Part shown: piece after piece, positions 1 to 8,429 of the stretch
How the letters are laid out: each line of letters begins with the position of its first letter
Numbering within the stretch: position 1 is the stretch's first letter
Source of the DNA: Nitrosovibrio tenuis
Lineage (GTDB): Bacteria; Pseudomonadota; Gammaproteobacteria; Burkholderiales; Nitrosomonadaceae
Assembly: GCF_900109785.1 (NCBI RefSeq)
Contig: NZ_FOBH01000001.1
Location: 536,170-600,169, forward strand
Reading direction: 5' to 3'
Length of the DNA: 64,000 nucleotides
Notes under the pieces: model-generated
Told to the model about the DNA's origin: nothing
Databases searched by the model: none
Seen by the model: the letters and a program-made list of their open reading frames with translations, nothing else
Made by a program: the position numbers and the translations under genes

Positions 1-1
1 T

Positions 2-121
2 TGGCTGGGGTTCAACAATTTCTTTGTCATTACCCGCTATAACCGCAGTGTGAATTATGCAATGTCAGTGTTGGAGTTGGCGAAGGAGATTTACGCAGCC
101 AGGAATTCGAGTTTGCGGTGA
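2..121 (+). CDS. mltB: Lytic murein transglycosylase B, C-terminal end (partial)
   Basis: An open frame runs in from the left edge and stops at TGA after 39 codons. It contains NNFFVITRYNRSVNYAMSV, which matches the C-terminal part of MltB-type soluble or lipoprotein lytic transglycosylases (typical F-x-VITRYN-x-S-x-x-YAM-x-V). These enzymes cleave the glycan strand of murein in the periplasm and leave 1,6-anhydro ends. Only the tail is present, so the catalytic Glu and any lipobox lie outside the window. The call rests on this one conserved segment. The gene converges on the iron-transport operon on the other strand. Confidence 0.75.
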   Translation, partial: WLGFNNFFVITRYNRSVNYAMSVLELAKEIYAARNSSLR

Positions 122-205
122 AGATAACGTTTATTGAATTCATTCCTCATGCCTATTGCCCTTCGTACTTTTAAACAAACAGGGACCTGAAGTTTGAATT
201 TATCA

Positions 206-1282
206 TTATGATGTAGGTTGGCTGAACGCTACGACATGGTCAACCTCAAGCTTGATGCCTATTTTCTCCCCTATTGCGTGATTATGATGGCTGGGCACCA
301 GTGACAGGGCAGTTGCACCGCCGGGCAGGCGTAATGTATATAAAATGTCGGCACCTCGGAACGCCTTGTGCAAAATCACTGCCCATAAGGGGCTGGCGTC
401 GTCATGCACGATGTCATCCGGTCTTATAAGTACCTCCACGGGGGATCCGGGGCTACATAAAAGGCAGTATCCCGGAGTACATTCGTGCGGTGTGGTCCCT
501 GTGAGGACTCCCAGTTCTATTTCGACATGTTGCGGATCGAGCATCCTGCCGGGAAGAAAAACTCCTTGGCCGATGAAGTTTGCGACAAACCGGTTGGTGG
601 GCTGGTGGTAGAGATTGTAAGCCGTGTCCCACTGCTGTATTTCGCCATGATGCATGACGCCGATCTCGTCCGCGATTGCAAAAGCCTCGTCCTGATCGTG
701 GGTAACTAAAATCGCCGTAGCGTTCTGACTCTTGAGAATATCCCGCACTTCCAGGCTCAAGCGTTCCCGCAGGCTCACATCCAGATTGGAGAAAGGTTCG
801 TCCAGTAATAGTAAATCGGGGCGTGGGGCCAGCGCGCGCGCTAGCGCCACGCGTTGTTGCTGACCCCCGGAAAGCTCATGGGGGTACTTCTTTGCCGCCT
901 CGGCGAGGCCTACGGTTTGCAGCATTTCGGCAACGCGCGTCTCACGCTCGGTTTTCCGCATGCGATGCAAGCCGAAGCCGACATTCGCGGCGACAGTCAG
1001 ATGGGGAAACAATGCATAATCTTGAAATACCATGCCGATGTGCCGCTGTTCGGGCGGTAAACACACGCTTGCGTTGCTTACTACCGTCCCCTTGAGGGAA
1101 ATCTCGCCAGCCGAGATAGATTCAAACCCGGCAATGCAACGTAGCACAGTTGTCTTGCCGCAGCCGCTCGGGCCCAGCAGGCAACCGATCTCACCCTTTT
1201 TTAGCGTGAGCGATAAATCGTTCACCACGGTTTGCCGGCCGTAGGCATGCCGGATATTCCTGAGATCAAGCAGTGTATTCAT
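206..1282 (-). CDS. fbpC: Iron(III) ABC transporter, ATP-binding subunit
   Basis: A 358-residue ABC ATPase with Walker A GPSGCGKT (37-44), signature LSGGQQQR (137-144), Walker B LLLLDEP (157-163) and switch His in LVTHDQDEAFA (H195). The roughly 110-residue C-terminal extension is of the kind seen in FbpC/PotA-type importers. It should energise uptake of ferric iron delivered by the periplasmic protein encoded two genes upstream. It is the last gene of a three-gene operon, 24 bases after the permease gene. The substrate is inferred from the neighbours and the Fur box; the ATPase alone would also fit a polyamine or thiamine importer. Confidence 0.9.
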   Translation of the reverse strand: MNTLLDLRNIRHAYGRQTVVNDLSLTLKKGEIGCLLGPSGCGKTTVLRCIAGFESISAGEISLKGTVVSNASVCLPPEQRHIGMVFQDYALFPHLTVAANVGFGLHRMRKTERETRVAEMLQTVGLAEAAKKYPHELSGGQQQRVALARALAPRPDLLLLDEPFSNLDVSLRERLSLEVRDILKSQNATAILVTHDQDEAFAIADEIGVMHHGEIQQWDTAYNLYHQPTNRFVANFIGQGVFLPGRMLDPQHVEIELGVLTGTTPHECTPGYCLLCSPGSPVEVLIRPDDIVHDDASPLWAVILHKAFRGADILYTLRLPGGATALSLVPSHHNHAIGEKIGIKLEVDHVVAFSQPTS

Positions 1283-1306
1283 GCAGCTGTTCAGGTTTTG
1301 CTCAAC

Positions 1307-2992
1307 CTATCTATCGGTTTGCCGCATGAAGAGTACGATGGGGAGCAGCCCTGCCAGCACCAGGGCAACCGCGGGCAGCGCAGCCTGCTCCCATTGTCCT
1401 TCCGAAGTCATTTCAAAAATTCTCACCGCCAGCGTATCCCATCCGAAAGGCCGGGTCATCAGCGTAATGGGCATTTCTTTCATCACATCCACGAACACCA
1501 GTGTTGCGCCAGTGAACAGGCCGCCTTTCAGCATGGGCAAGTGAACACGGCGCAGGACCGACCACCCACCCAGGCCGAGCCCCATGGCGGCCTCGTCAAT
1601 GTTACCGGTTATACGCTGCATTGCGCTATCTATGGGGCTGTGGCTTACGGCGAGAAAACGCGTCATATAGGCGATGAGCATCGTAGCAAGCGTGCCCTGG
1701 ATCAGCAGTCCCGTTTCTATATGAAACAATCGCATGACCACTTCACTCAACCAGTTATCCAGCCATGCCAACGGAATAAAGATTCCCACCGCCAGAACCG
1801 CCCCGGGCAGCGCATAACCAATGGTGGCGATACGCACGGCGGCGCGAGTGACCCTATCAGATTGCCGGCGCGTTGCATAAACCAGGAGTAGAGCGACGGA
1901 ACAGGTAAGTAGTGCGGCAAGGAAGGATACCAGCAATGAATGCCAGAGAAATTCCAGGTAACGCTGGTCGAAATCGCGCGCAAAAACATCCGCAGCCCAG
2001 ATACTCAGTTGAGTGACCGGTAAAAGGAACGCAAAAAAAAGTGTGCCCGAGGCAAAACCGGCGATCAACCATGCGCGCCAGCCGGCGAGCGGAATACGAT
2101 CGCCGGGTGCGCTCTGTTTGATTTCTGCATAGCGCGTACGTGAACGAAGCTGTTGTTCAATGAGGATCATTGCAAAGACGATCACAATCAGCAGGGACGC
2201 GAGCTGAGAGGCCGCAGATAATGAAAACATGGCGAACCACGCTTTATAGATGGCGGTGGTGAATGTGTCATAGTTGAAAACTGCCACCGTACCGAAATCC
2301 GCGAGCGTTTCCATCAACGCCAGCATCAGCCCGCCTGCAATCCAAGGTCGCGCCATGGGTAGTGCCAGCTTGAAAAATCCTTGTGTACGATTAAGGCCCA
2401 GGGATTGAGCGGCCTCCAGTGAGCGCTTACCCTGAGTGAGAAATGCGTTGCGTGCCAGCAGATAGACATAGGGATAAAACGCCAGAACCATAACAACGAT
2501 AACACCCGTTCTGCTGCGTACATTCGGAAACCAGAACAGGTCCGGTCCCAGCCATTCACGGAGCATGGTTTGAACGGGACCAATGTAATCGAATAATCCT
2601 AGCGCAACGAATGCAGTGACATACGCGGGAATCGCAAGAGGCAGCAGCAAGGCCCAGGAAAAGAATTTGCGCCCGGGAAATTCACATACCGCGGTGAACC
2701 ACGCAAGGCTGACCCCCAGCAGCGTTACACCACAGGCGACTCCCACAGCGAGCCAGAATGTATTACTCAGCAGGGCCGGTAGCGTTGTCTCAACAAGATG
2801 TTGCCAGACATCGCTGGCAGGAGAGAAGAATGACGAGATGACTGTGCCGACGGGAATCAGCACGACTGCCGCGACCAGAATAGGGATCAGGCGCCAGCGC
2901 AGTAAGCCGCTTTGTTTATAGATCGATAAGCGGGAAAAATAACTTCTGGTGCTTGTATTGTCCCCCGTGGAGTTAATCGCCTCACTTTTCAC
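1307..2992 (-). CDS. fbpB: Iron(III) ABC transporter permease (fused two-domain)
   Basis: A 561-residue inner-membrane protein made of two tandem permease domains of about six helices each, the usual build of FbpB/SfuB iron permeases. Each half carries an EAA-type loop that contacts the ATPase: EAAQSLGLNRTQGFFKLALP in the N-terminal half and DEAAMGLGLGGWSVLRR in the C-terminal half. Start is GTG directly behind an AAAGG, 10 bases after the fbpA stop, indicating translational coupling. It forms the channel through which Fe3+ from the binding protein enters the cytoplasm. Confidence 0.92.
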   Translation of the reverse strand: MKSEAINSTGDNTSTRSYFSRLSIYKQSGLLRWRLIPILVAAVVLIPVGTVISSFFSPASDVWQHLVETTLPALLSNTFWLAVGVACGVTLLGVSLAWFTAVCEFPGRKFFSWALLLPLAIPAYVTAFVALGLFDYIGPVQTMLREWLGPDLFWFPNVRSRTGVIVVMVLAFYPYVYLLARNAFLTQGKRSLEAAQSLGLNRTQGFFKLALPMARPWIAGGLMLALMETLADFGTVAVFNYDTFTTAIYKAWFAMFSLSAASQLASLLIVIVFAMILIEQQLRSRTRYAEIKQSAPGDRIPLAGWRAWLIAGFASGTLFFAFLLPVTQLSIWAADVFARDFDQRYLEFLWHSLLVSFLAALLTCSVALLLVYATRRQSDRVTRAAVRIATIGYALPGAVLAVGIFIPLAWLDNWLSEVVMRLFHIETGLLIQGTLATMLIAYMTRFLAVSHSPIDSAMQRITGNIDEAAMGLGLGGWSVLRRVHLPMLKGGLFTGATLVFVDVMKEMPITLMTRPFGWDTLAVRIFEMTSEGQWEQAALPAVALVLAGLLPIVLFMRQTDR

Positions 2993-3002
2993 CCTTTATG
3001 CC

Positions 3003-4016
3003 TTACCGATAGCCGGCCCGATCCATCAATTTAACCGCTTCTGCCTGCAGTTCACCTGCCGTAGTCACATTGATACGATTTTCTTTAAAAGAGCCCCAAG
3101 CAGCCACCAGCGGGTCCGGTTTGACTTTGGGATTGGCTGGATACTCCATGTTTACATCGGCAAACAGGTTCTGCGCCTTTTCCGATGACAGAAATTCCAG
3201 CAATTTAATTGCAGCCGGAACGTTATGCGCGTATCTTGTAACTCCTGCCCCTGAGATGTTTACATGGACTCCGGTACCCGTCTGGTTTGGCCAGAAAATT
3301 GCTAGCGGAAGTGAAGGGTTCTTCTCCATCAGGCGGCCGTAATAATAAGTGTTAGCCAAGGTAACGTCGCATTGCCCGGCAGCAACAAATTCCATTGCCC
3401 TGGTTTCATCGGATAGGGGGTCGATGGCCAGATTGGCGACCCAGCCTTTTACGATTTGTTCGGTTTTGGCCTCGCCATGCTCGGCAATCATCATTGCCAC
3501 CAGAGACTGATTGTATACTTTCTTGGAAGTGCGCAGGCACAGCCGCCCCTTCCATTTTGGCTCAGCCAGGGCTTCGTAAGTAGAAAGATCGGAAGGTTTT
3601 ACTTTTTGCGTATTATATATGATGGTGCGCGCGCGCACCGACAGGCCGAACCACTGATTCTGCGGGTCGCGCAGATAAGCGGGGATATTGGCTCCGAGTA
3701 TTTTGGATTCTACCGGCTGCAGGAGCCCCTCCCGGGCAGCTTCCCAGAGGTTGCCTGCATCTGAAGTGATTAACATATCGGCAGGGGTGTTTTTTCCTTC
3801 CGCTTTAAGTCGAGCGAGCAATGCGCCCTCCTTATCGGTAATGAATTTCACGCCGATGCCCGTATCTTTAGTGAATGCGTCGAACATCGGTTTTATGAGC
3901 TGTTCGATCCGGGCCGAATAGACAACCACTTGCTCCGCATGTGCCGCGTTGGCGCTAAATAGGCTGACACAACAAAACATTGCGGTAAGATAATGGTACA
4001 AGCGGCGGCTCGGCAT
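3003..4016 (-). CDS. fbpA: Periplasmic Fe(III)-binding protein of ABC importer
   Basis: A 337-residue secreted protein. The start chosen is the ATG behind GGAGAAAAAA, giving a signal peptide (basic MPSRR, hydrophobic core, SANAAHA cleavage site). A longer frame adds 14 residues lacking signal features. The mature protein begins with VVVYSAR, typical of FbpA/FutA/IdiA ferric-binding proteins, and has the tyrosine cluster NTYYYGRL, the usual iron ligands. It captures ferric iron in the periplasm and hands it to fbpB. First gene of the operon, directly behind a Fur-box promoter, which supports the iron assignment. Confidence 0.93.
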   Translation of the reverse strand: MPSRRLYHYLTAMFCCVSLFSANAAHAEQVVVYSARIEQLIKPMFDAFTKDTGIGVKFITDKEGALLARLKAEGKNTPADMLITSDAGNLWEAAREGLLQPVESKILGANIPAYLRDPQNQWFGLSVRARTIIYNTQKVKPSDLSTYEALAEPKWKGRLCLRTSKKVYNQSLVAMMIAEHGEAKTEQIVKGWVANLAIDPLSDETRAMEFVAAGQCDVTLANTYYYGRLMEKNPSLPLAIFWPNQTGTGVHVNISGAGVTRYAHNVPAAIKLLEFLSSEKAQNLFADVNMEYPANPKVKPDPLVAAWGSFKENRINVTTAGELQAEAVKLMDRAGYR

Positions 4017-4058
4017 TTTTTTCTCCGGGTATGAATAGCGGAAGACTATTATTGTCAT

Positions 4059-4086
4059 ATTATAAATGATAATAATTATCAGTAAA
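4059..4086 (-). promoter_or_regulatory. Sigma-70 promoter of the fbpABC operon
   Basis: Read on the minus strand: TTTACT (-35), 16-base spacer, TATAAT (-10), about 43 bases upstream of the fbpA start. The spacer contains the Fur-box-like sequence, so Fur binding would block polymerase directly. Confidence 0.6.
4062..4080. promoter_or_regulatory. Fur box
   Basis: ATAAATGATAATAATTATC matches 15 of 19 positions of the classical Fur consensus GATAATGATAATCATTATC. It lies between the -35 and -10 of the fbpABC promoter, so the importer should be repressed when iron is replete. It is also 24 bases upstream of the divergent gene at 4104. Confidence 0.75.
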
Positions 4087-4103
4087 GCACCACATTAATT
4101 ATC

Positions 4104-4370
4104 ATGGAAAAATCCCAATCGGCTTCATCTTATCAGCGCCTGCAGGAGCTTCTTGCAGTTCCCGAGCGCCAGCGTACCGAAGCCCAATGGGCTGAAATCA
4201 ATGAGCTCGAGATTACGCTTACTCCTGTCAACCGGGCCAACGCTCCGGAGCAGAACCATCGGCGTAAACCCGGCGCACCCACGGATCAGCCGAAACCTCG
4301 GGAGGGCGCTCCCGGGAAATGGGGGCTGAAGAAGCTGCGTAAAAGGCCGCCCAGAGGAGGAACGCCTTAA
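4104..4370 (+). CDS. Hypothetical protein, Pro/Arg-rich C-terminus
   Basis: An 88-residue frame starting 24 bases from the Fur box, divergent from fbpA. The N-terminal half (about 1-45) is predicted helical and rich in Glu/Gln, with EAQWAEINELE; the C-terminal half is proline- and arginine-rich (RRKPGAPTDQPKPREG, KKLRKRPPRGG) and probably disordered. No domain recognised, no signal peptide or membrane segment. No strong ribosome-binding site is visible. Coding status is plausible but not proven; position suggests possible iron control. Confidence 0.45.
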   Translation: MEKSQSASSYQRLQELLAVPERQRTEAQWAEINELEITLTPVNRANAPEQNHRRKPGAPTDQPKPREGAPGKWGLKKLRKRPPRGGTP

Positions 4371-4460
4371 TGAATAGATGGCATGAATCTCAAGCAACAC
4401 CTGGCAATATCTTTTATGAATAACCGATAAGCATATATTCTGGATTCGGAGGGGAGCGTA

Positions 4461-4781
4461 ATGCAACTTACAACAACGCCAAGCATCGAGGGCAAACGCA
4501 TCACCAAATATTGCGGAGTCATCGCTGGTGAAGCAATCCTCGGCGCCAACTTGTTCAAGGATTTGTTTGCGGGTATTCGGGACCTGGTGGGGGGCCGTTC
4601 GGGTACCTACGAGAGAGAACTGCAACGTGCGCGTGAGATTGCCCTTGAAGAGCTAACGCAACGGGCGGTGGATCTGGGAGCAAACGCCGTGATCGGTATT
4701 GATATCGATTACGAGATCATGGGTAAGGAAAATGGCATGCTTATGGTCTCCGCGAGTGGAACTGCGGTGATCGTTGAATAG
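4461..4781 (+). CDS. YbjQ/UPF0145 family protein
   Basis: A 106-residue protein that fits the YbjQ family (putative heavy-metal-binding domain). Visible hallmarks: N-terminal strand leading to [20 protein letters not shown], then a long helix with [30 protein letters not shown] and a C-terminal strand with [10 protein letters not shown]. The family forms small pentameric domains; the biochemical function is unknown and metal binding is only a database label. GGAGGGG lies upstream of the ATG. It is monocistronic as far as can be seen. Confidence 0.85.
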   Translation: MQLTTTPSIEGKRITKYCGVIAGEAILGANLFKDLFAGIRDLVGGRSGTYERELQRAREIALEELTQRAVDLGANAVIGIDIDYEIMGKENGMLMVSASGTAVIVE

Positions 4782-5066
4782 GCGACCGCGCAGGACGGAG
4801 CAGTGTCTTCCGCAGGAAGATACAACCTGGAGTGAGCAGTTTTGAATGATGAAGTTACGGTCGTGGCATCCCGCTTCGCGGGAACCCTCGCCCCTAAGCT
4901 TCGGGGCGCCACCTCGCAGCGGATGCAGGCGCCTCCAACCAATGCGATCGGACATTCAGCTGCTCTGATACCGCTCGGGCGATGCTCCAAGGGCGCCAAC
5001 GCCCCCTCCCACTTTTTTGGATCCCTCGGCAACGCTCAGGGTGCGCGATGAAAGTGGGCCGTGCAT
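4782..5066. repeat. Intergenic region with several short palindromes
   Basis: No convincing gene. Three small hairpins are visible: TCCCGC/GCGGGA (4869-4883), GCCCC/GGGGC (4890-4907) and GGGCG/CGCCC (4991-5004). The composition (TTCGCGGGA, GCTTCGGGG) resembles dispersed palindromic intergenic elements, but only one copy is in the window so repetition in the genome cannot be shown. Confidence 0.3.
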
Positions 5067-5765
5067 TTACCACGGCACAAGCTGCCCATCATAGGCGAAG
5101 AATTTACCCGAGTCGCCCATGGTCAGGCGGCTAATGACCTGACGCATTCCCGATACGCTTTGCACTGCGGAGATCAGTGCGTTCGGCCCACCCATATCGG
5201 TCTTTACCCATCCTGGATGAAAAACCACTGCGATAACGCCGGCTGGGTTAAGGTCGATGGATAGTGTTTTCACGACCATATTGACTGCGGCCTTGCTGGA
5301 TCGGTACATGTAACTGCCCCCGCTGGTGTTTTCCGAGATACTGCCCATTTTGCTGCTGATCGTCACGATCGTTTTCTGGCTTCCCCGAGCGACATGGGAA
5401 GCAAACGCCTGAACCATCTTCAGCGGCGCCATGGTATTGACGAGGAACGCGCGGACCCATGCCTCATAATCAATATTAGTGAAAGTGCCGGCATGAGAAT
5501 CGGTATAAACCCCGGCATTATTAATCAGTAGATCAATGGATTCGCCGGATAGCGAACGGGCCAGTTCATCGATCTGGTCATGGTCAGCGACATCCAGCAT
5601 ATATACACTGACCCGGTCAGGATATTTCGTTGCCAGCATATTGAGTGCATCTGCCTTCTCTGGAGTACGGCAGCAGGCCAATACACGCCAGCCGTCCTCG
5701 GCATATTGTCGGGAGAACTCCAAACCAATCCCACGGTTGGCGCCGGTGATCAATGTTGTTTTCAT
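5067..5765 (-). CDS. Short-chain dehydrogenase/reductase (SDR)
   Basis: A 232-residue classical SDR with cofactor motif TGANRGIG near the N-terminus, structural LLINNAG, and active site YRSSK (Tyr-x-x-x-Lys). These use NAD(P)H to reduce a carbonyl group or the reverse; the substrate cannot be told. The start is the ATG behind TGGAGGAAAGC, directly before the Rossmann strand; a longer upstream frame would read through the operator. It is transcribed divergently from a second SDR, and a 26-base palindrome sits over its likely promoter, so it is probably inducible. Confidence 0.88.
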   Translation of the reverse strand: MKTTLITGANRGIGLEFSRQYAEDGWRVLACCRTPEKADALNMLATKYPDRVSVYMLDVADHDQIDELARSLSGESIDLLINNAGVYTDSHAGTFTNIDYEAWVRAFLVNTMAPLKMVQAFASHVARGSQKTIVTISSKMGSISENTSGGSYMYRSSKAAVNMVVKTLSIDLNPAGVIAVVFHPGWVKTDMGGPNALISAVQSVSGMRQVISRLTMGDSGKFFAYDGQLVPW

Positions 5766-5817
5766 GCTTTCCTCCATTTGGATATTGCCCGGATGCGGTT
5801 TCCCATAACCAGAGTAG

Positions 5818-5843
5818 CTGTTGTCTAAAATTATAGACAACAG
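5818..5843. promoter_or_regulatory. Palindromic operator overlapping SDR promoter
   Basis: A 26-base inverted repeat with half-site CTGTTGTCTA / TAGACAACAG and only one mismatched base pair (5828/5833). On the minus strand it contains TATAAT, a likely -10 of the SDR gene, 53 bases upstream of its start. The size and symmetry fit a TetR-family dimer site. No regulator gene is adjacent. Confidence 0.65.
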
Positions 5844-5995
5844 ACTGTAGTATCAGAGGCTCAAATCGAAGGTGCAAGTGGCGAATCTACCGAAGTTGAT
5901 CGAAAACATGATCGGAGAGCGCGCACGAAGCCGCGGCTTGCGTATGAGATGGGCGAGAAGCTAAACATAACGCAATAAAAATGAAGGAGGGAGAA

Positions 5996-6811
5996 ATGAG
6001 TCAGAAAATCGCACTGGTGACAGGCGCATCCAGCGGTATTGGAAGAGCCACGGCCAAGCTTCTTGCAAGAAATGGCTATTACGTATTCGCAGCGGCCCGG
6101 CGTATGCATAGGTTGGAACGGATACGCTCCGACCATATTGAGCCGATCAGGCTGGATGTCACGGATGAAGAAGCTATTCAAGCAACGGTAAACCATATCA
6201 TTTCAACAAAGGGAAGAATTGATGTGCTGGTGAATAATGCTGCGTTCTGCCAACTGGGCGCTATAGAATGCGTTTCGATGGAGGCCGCTCACCGTCAGTT
6301 CGAGGTTAACGTTTTTGGCTACGCGCGATTCATGCAGGCGGTTCTGCCATACATGCGGGATCAGAAATCTGGATGCATCATCAATATTGTTTCGGCGTTG
6401 AGCAGGGTATCCATTCCGGGTTTTGGCTGGTATGCGGCCTCGAAGCATGCTGTGGAAGCACTGACTGATGCCTTGCGGGGAGAGGTGATGGAGTTCGGGA
6501 TCGACGTCGTGCTCATCGCACCTGGCCTGATCAAAACTGAATTCGTTCCCAATCAGCTACGGCTGCTTCAGACGGTCGCGCATCCATCTGCCTATCAAAA
6601 ACTTCTCGCGGGTGTGCACAAGCTTCTGGCTGGCGAACCCAAGGCGCCTGGGCCGGACATCATTGCACAATCCGTACTTGATGCTTTGACGGCTATTGTT
6701 CGCCCAGTACGGCATGCTCTGCCTTTTGATTCCAAGATAGCCGTTGTGGCCAGGTGGCTGCTTGGGGACCGCCTCTTTGCCTGGGGAGCCAGGCGTCAGA
6801 TGAAATTTTAA
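5996..6811 (+). CDS. Short-chain dehydrogenase/reductase (SDR)
   Basis: A 271-residue classical SDR: TGASSGIG cofactor loop, DVLVNNAA, catalytic Ser in IVSALS and YAASK. The ATG is preceded by AAGGAGGGAGAA, a near-perfect ribosome-binding site; an ATG five codons upstream lies within that site and was discarded. The C-terminal segment after the core (TEFVPNQLRLLQTV onwards) suggests a larger substrate, as in SDRs that act on lipids or retinoid-like compounds, but this is inference. Divergent from the other SDR. Confidence 0.88.
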   Translation: MSQKIALVTGASSGIGRATAKLLARNGYYVFAAARRMHRLERIRSDHIEPIRLDVTDEEAIQATVNHIISTKGRIDVLVNNAAFCQLGAIECVSMEAAHRQFEVNVFGYARFMQAVLPYMRDQKSGCIINIVSALSRVSIPGFGWYAASKHAVEALTDALRGEVMEFGIDVVLIAPGLIKTEFVPNQLRLLQTVAHPSAYQKLLAGVHKLLAGEPKAPGPDIIAQSVLDALTAIVRPVRHALPFDSKIAVVARWLLGDRLFAWGARRQMKF

Positions 6812-7029
6812 CCTAGTCAGGCAGTTGGACGGAGTAGCGAACTCATCACAAGGTAAAAATTCAAGTATCGCAAACCTTTGGGATCACGGCGGGGTAAACC
6901 CAAAAATGAGCGGTTAACTGCCGGATTCAGGTTTAATCCCGGTATTGCCCGCCTTGCACCCACTGTACCGCCTTGATCTGGCCGTAAGCTTTGCGGCAGA
7001 TACGGTCGAGGCCGGAGGATAAGGCATTA

Positions 7030-8157
7030 TCAGGATCCCGAATTCCTGTTGTTTTCGTTTGCCGTAGAAAAGAGATCCCAGGCAGCGATGAATAGCGCTG
7101 CAATGACCGGGCCAATAACAAAGCCGTTAAGCCCGAAAAGAACCATGCCGCCGAGCGTTGAGATGAGTATCACATAGTCGGGTATCTGGGTATCCTTGCC
7201 GACGAGTATGGGCCGCAGTATGTTATCGACCAAGCCGATTACCAGCACCCCGAAAAGAATGAGGACTACTCCCTGCCAGACCGCTCCGGTAAACAGAAAA
7301 TAAATCGCCACAGGCCCCCATATCAATCCCGCGCCAATTGCTGGTAACAGAGACAGGATGGCCATCACGAATCCCCAGAGCAGCGCTCCCTGTATATCAA
7401 GAAAATAGAATATCAATCCACCCAGCATGCCTTGTGCCGCCGCCACGGCTATATTGCCTTTGACAGTGGCGCGAACAGCGGTGATAAATTTGCTGAACAA
7501 GTGGTGCTTGTGCTCCATGCTTAGCGGGATGGCCTGATTTATCTTGGCGGTTAAAATAGCCCCGTCGCGAAGCAGGAAGAACAACAGATATAACATGATG
7601 ATAAAACTGATGATAAACTCGAACGTATTCTGGCCGATACTGAGCGCTTCTGTCGCGATACGCTGACTTCCCTGCAAAACGCTGTTCGATAGCGCATCGC
7701 GCAACTCTGAAATATTTCCTATTCCCGAACGTTCCATCAAATGGACTACCCATGTTGGCAGGGCGCTCATGACTTGTTGCAAATAGGCGCCGAAATTCAG
7801 CTCACCAGAGCGGATCCGCTGATAAACAGCCAGCCCCTCTTGCAGCAGCGAAGCCGTAATCAATGTTAACGGCAGAATCACCATGATAAGGCAGAGCAGC
7901 AAGGTGGTGAATGCAGCCAGGTTCCGCCTCTGGTTCATGGTGATCAGCAATCTGCGATAAAACGGGGTAAATATGATGGCCAGAACAGAACCCCAGAATA
8001 CCGCGCCGTAGAATGGCAGCAGTATCCACCCGAACGCCAGAGAAACGGCAATCAGCATGAGCAGGAAGGTTTTCTGTTGAATCTCCGGAAAATTCATATT
8101 CTCAGATAATGAAGTGATGACGCGTTTTAGCCGCCATTTTATCCAGTTGCAGCTCAA
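7030..8157 (-). CDS. AI-2E/PerM family membrane transporter
   Basis: Up to 375 residues. Fits the AI-2E (PerM/YdgG/UPF0118) family: two N-terminal helices (SLAFGWILLPFYGAVFWGSVLAIIFTPFYRRLL), a soluble amphipathic middle section, then a cluster of helices with GLIFYFLDIQGALLWGFVMAIL, LPAIGAGLIWGPVAIY and GNILRP-like DNILRPILVG. Members export diverse small solutes or act as Na+(Li+)/H+ antiporters; quorum-signal export holds only for some. Two starts are possible: TTG at the end given here, behind AAGGTAGGA, or the ATG at 8097, which starts close to the first helix. Confidence 0.85.
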   Translation of the reverse strand: MSCNWIKWRLKRVITSLSENMNFPEIQQKTFLLMLIAVSLAFGWILLPFYGAVFWGSVLAIIFTPFYRRLLITMNQRRNLAAFTTLLLCLIMVILPLTLITASLLQEGLAVYQRIRSGELNFGAYLQQVMSALPTWVVHLMERSGIGNISELRDALSNSVLQGSQRIATEALSIGQNTFEFIISFIIMLYLLFFLLRDGAILTAKINQAIPLSMEHKHHLFSKFITAVRATVKGNIAVAAAQGMLGGLIFYFLDIQGALLWGFVMAILSLLPAIGAGLIWGPVAIYFLFTGAVWQGVVLILFGVLVIGLVDNILRPILVGKDTQIPDYVILISTLGGMVLFGLNGFVIGPVIAALFIAAWDLFSTANENNRNSGS

Positions 8158-8272
8158 TCCTACCTTAACTTAGCCTCAAGTTGGGCAATGGTGCAAGAAA
8201 AAGGGATGCACCCCTGATGGAATTCATGGAAGGGCTTTCTCGAAGGCCTGAAGGAATATTGGGGAGTTGAGA

Positions 8273-8412
8273 GCAATCTTATCGAGATTGCCGTCAGACC
8301 TGCTGACGCCCGCTATAAGACGTGTAGCGGGCGATCATGGCATTCGACTTCAAGACTGCCACATTACGCAATCTGTGGCAGCGCTGTGGAATTCGCTGCC
8401 CGTAGAAAGGGC
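8273..8412. other. Hairpin-rich intergenic element (candidate structured RNA)
   Basis: Consecutive perfect inverted repeats in a gene-free interval: GCAATCT/AGATTGC (8273-8291), GTCAG/CTGAC (8293-8307), GCCCGCTA/TAGCGGGC (8308-8332), CTGCCACA/TGTGGCAG (8356-8381), and a weaker GCCC/GGGC (8398-8412). It lies between two minus-strand genes (GlcG-like upstream, AI-2E downstream). There is no U-run after any stem, so none is a standard terminator. Could be a small RNA, a leader of the AI-2E gene, or a degenerate palindromic repeat. Confidence 0.4.
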
Positions 8413-8429
8413 GTCAAGGCGGAGTCTGA

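Noticed and set aside
4842..5051. 69-codon frame after ybjQ
   Set aside because: The frame consists of the translated palindromes and has no ribosome-binding site or recognisable protein features.
6933..7121. 62-codon minus-strand frame after the AI-2E gene
   Set aside because: More than half overlaps the end of the AI-2E gene in another frame and no start codon lies after it. The tail looks protein-like but cannot be supported.
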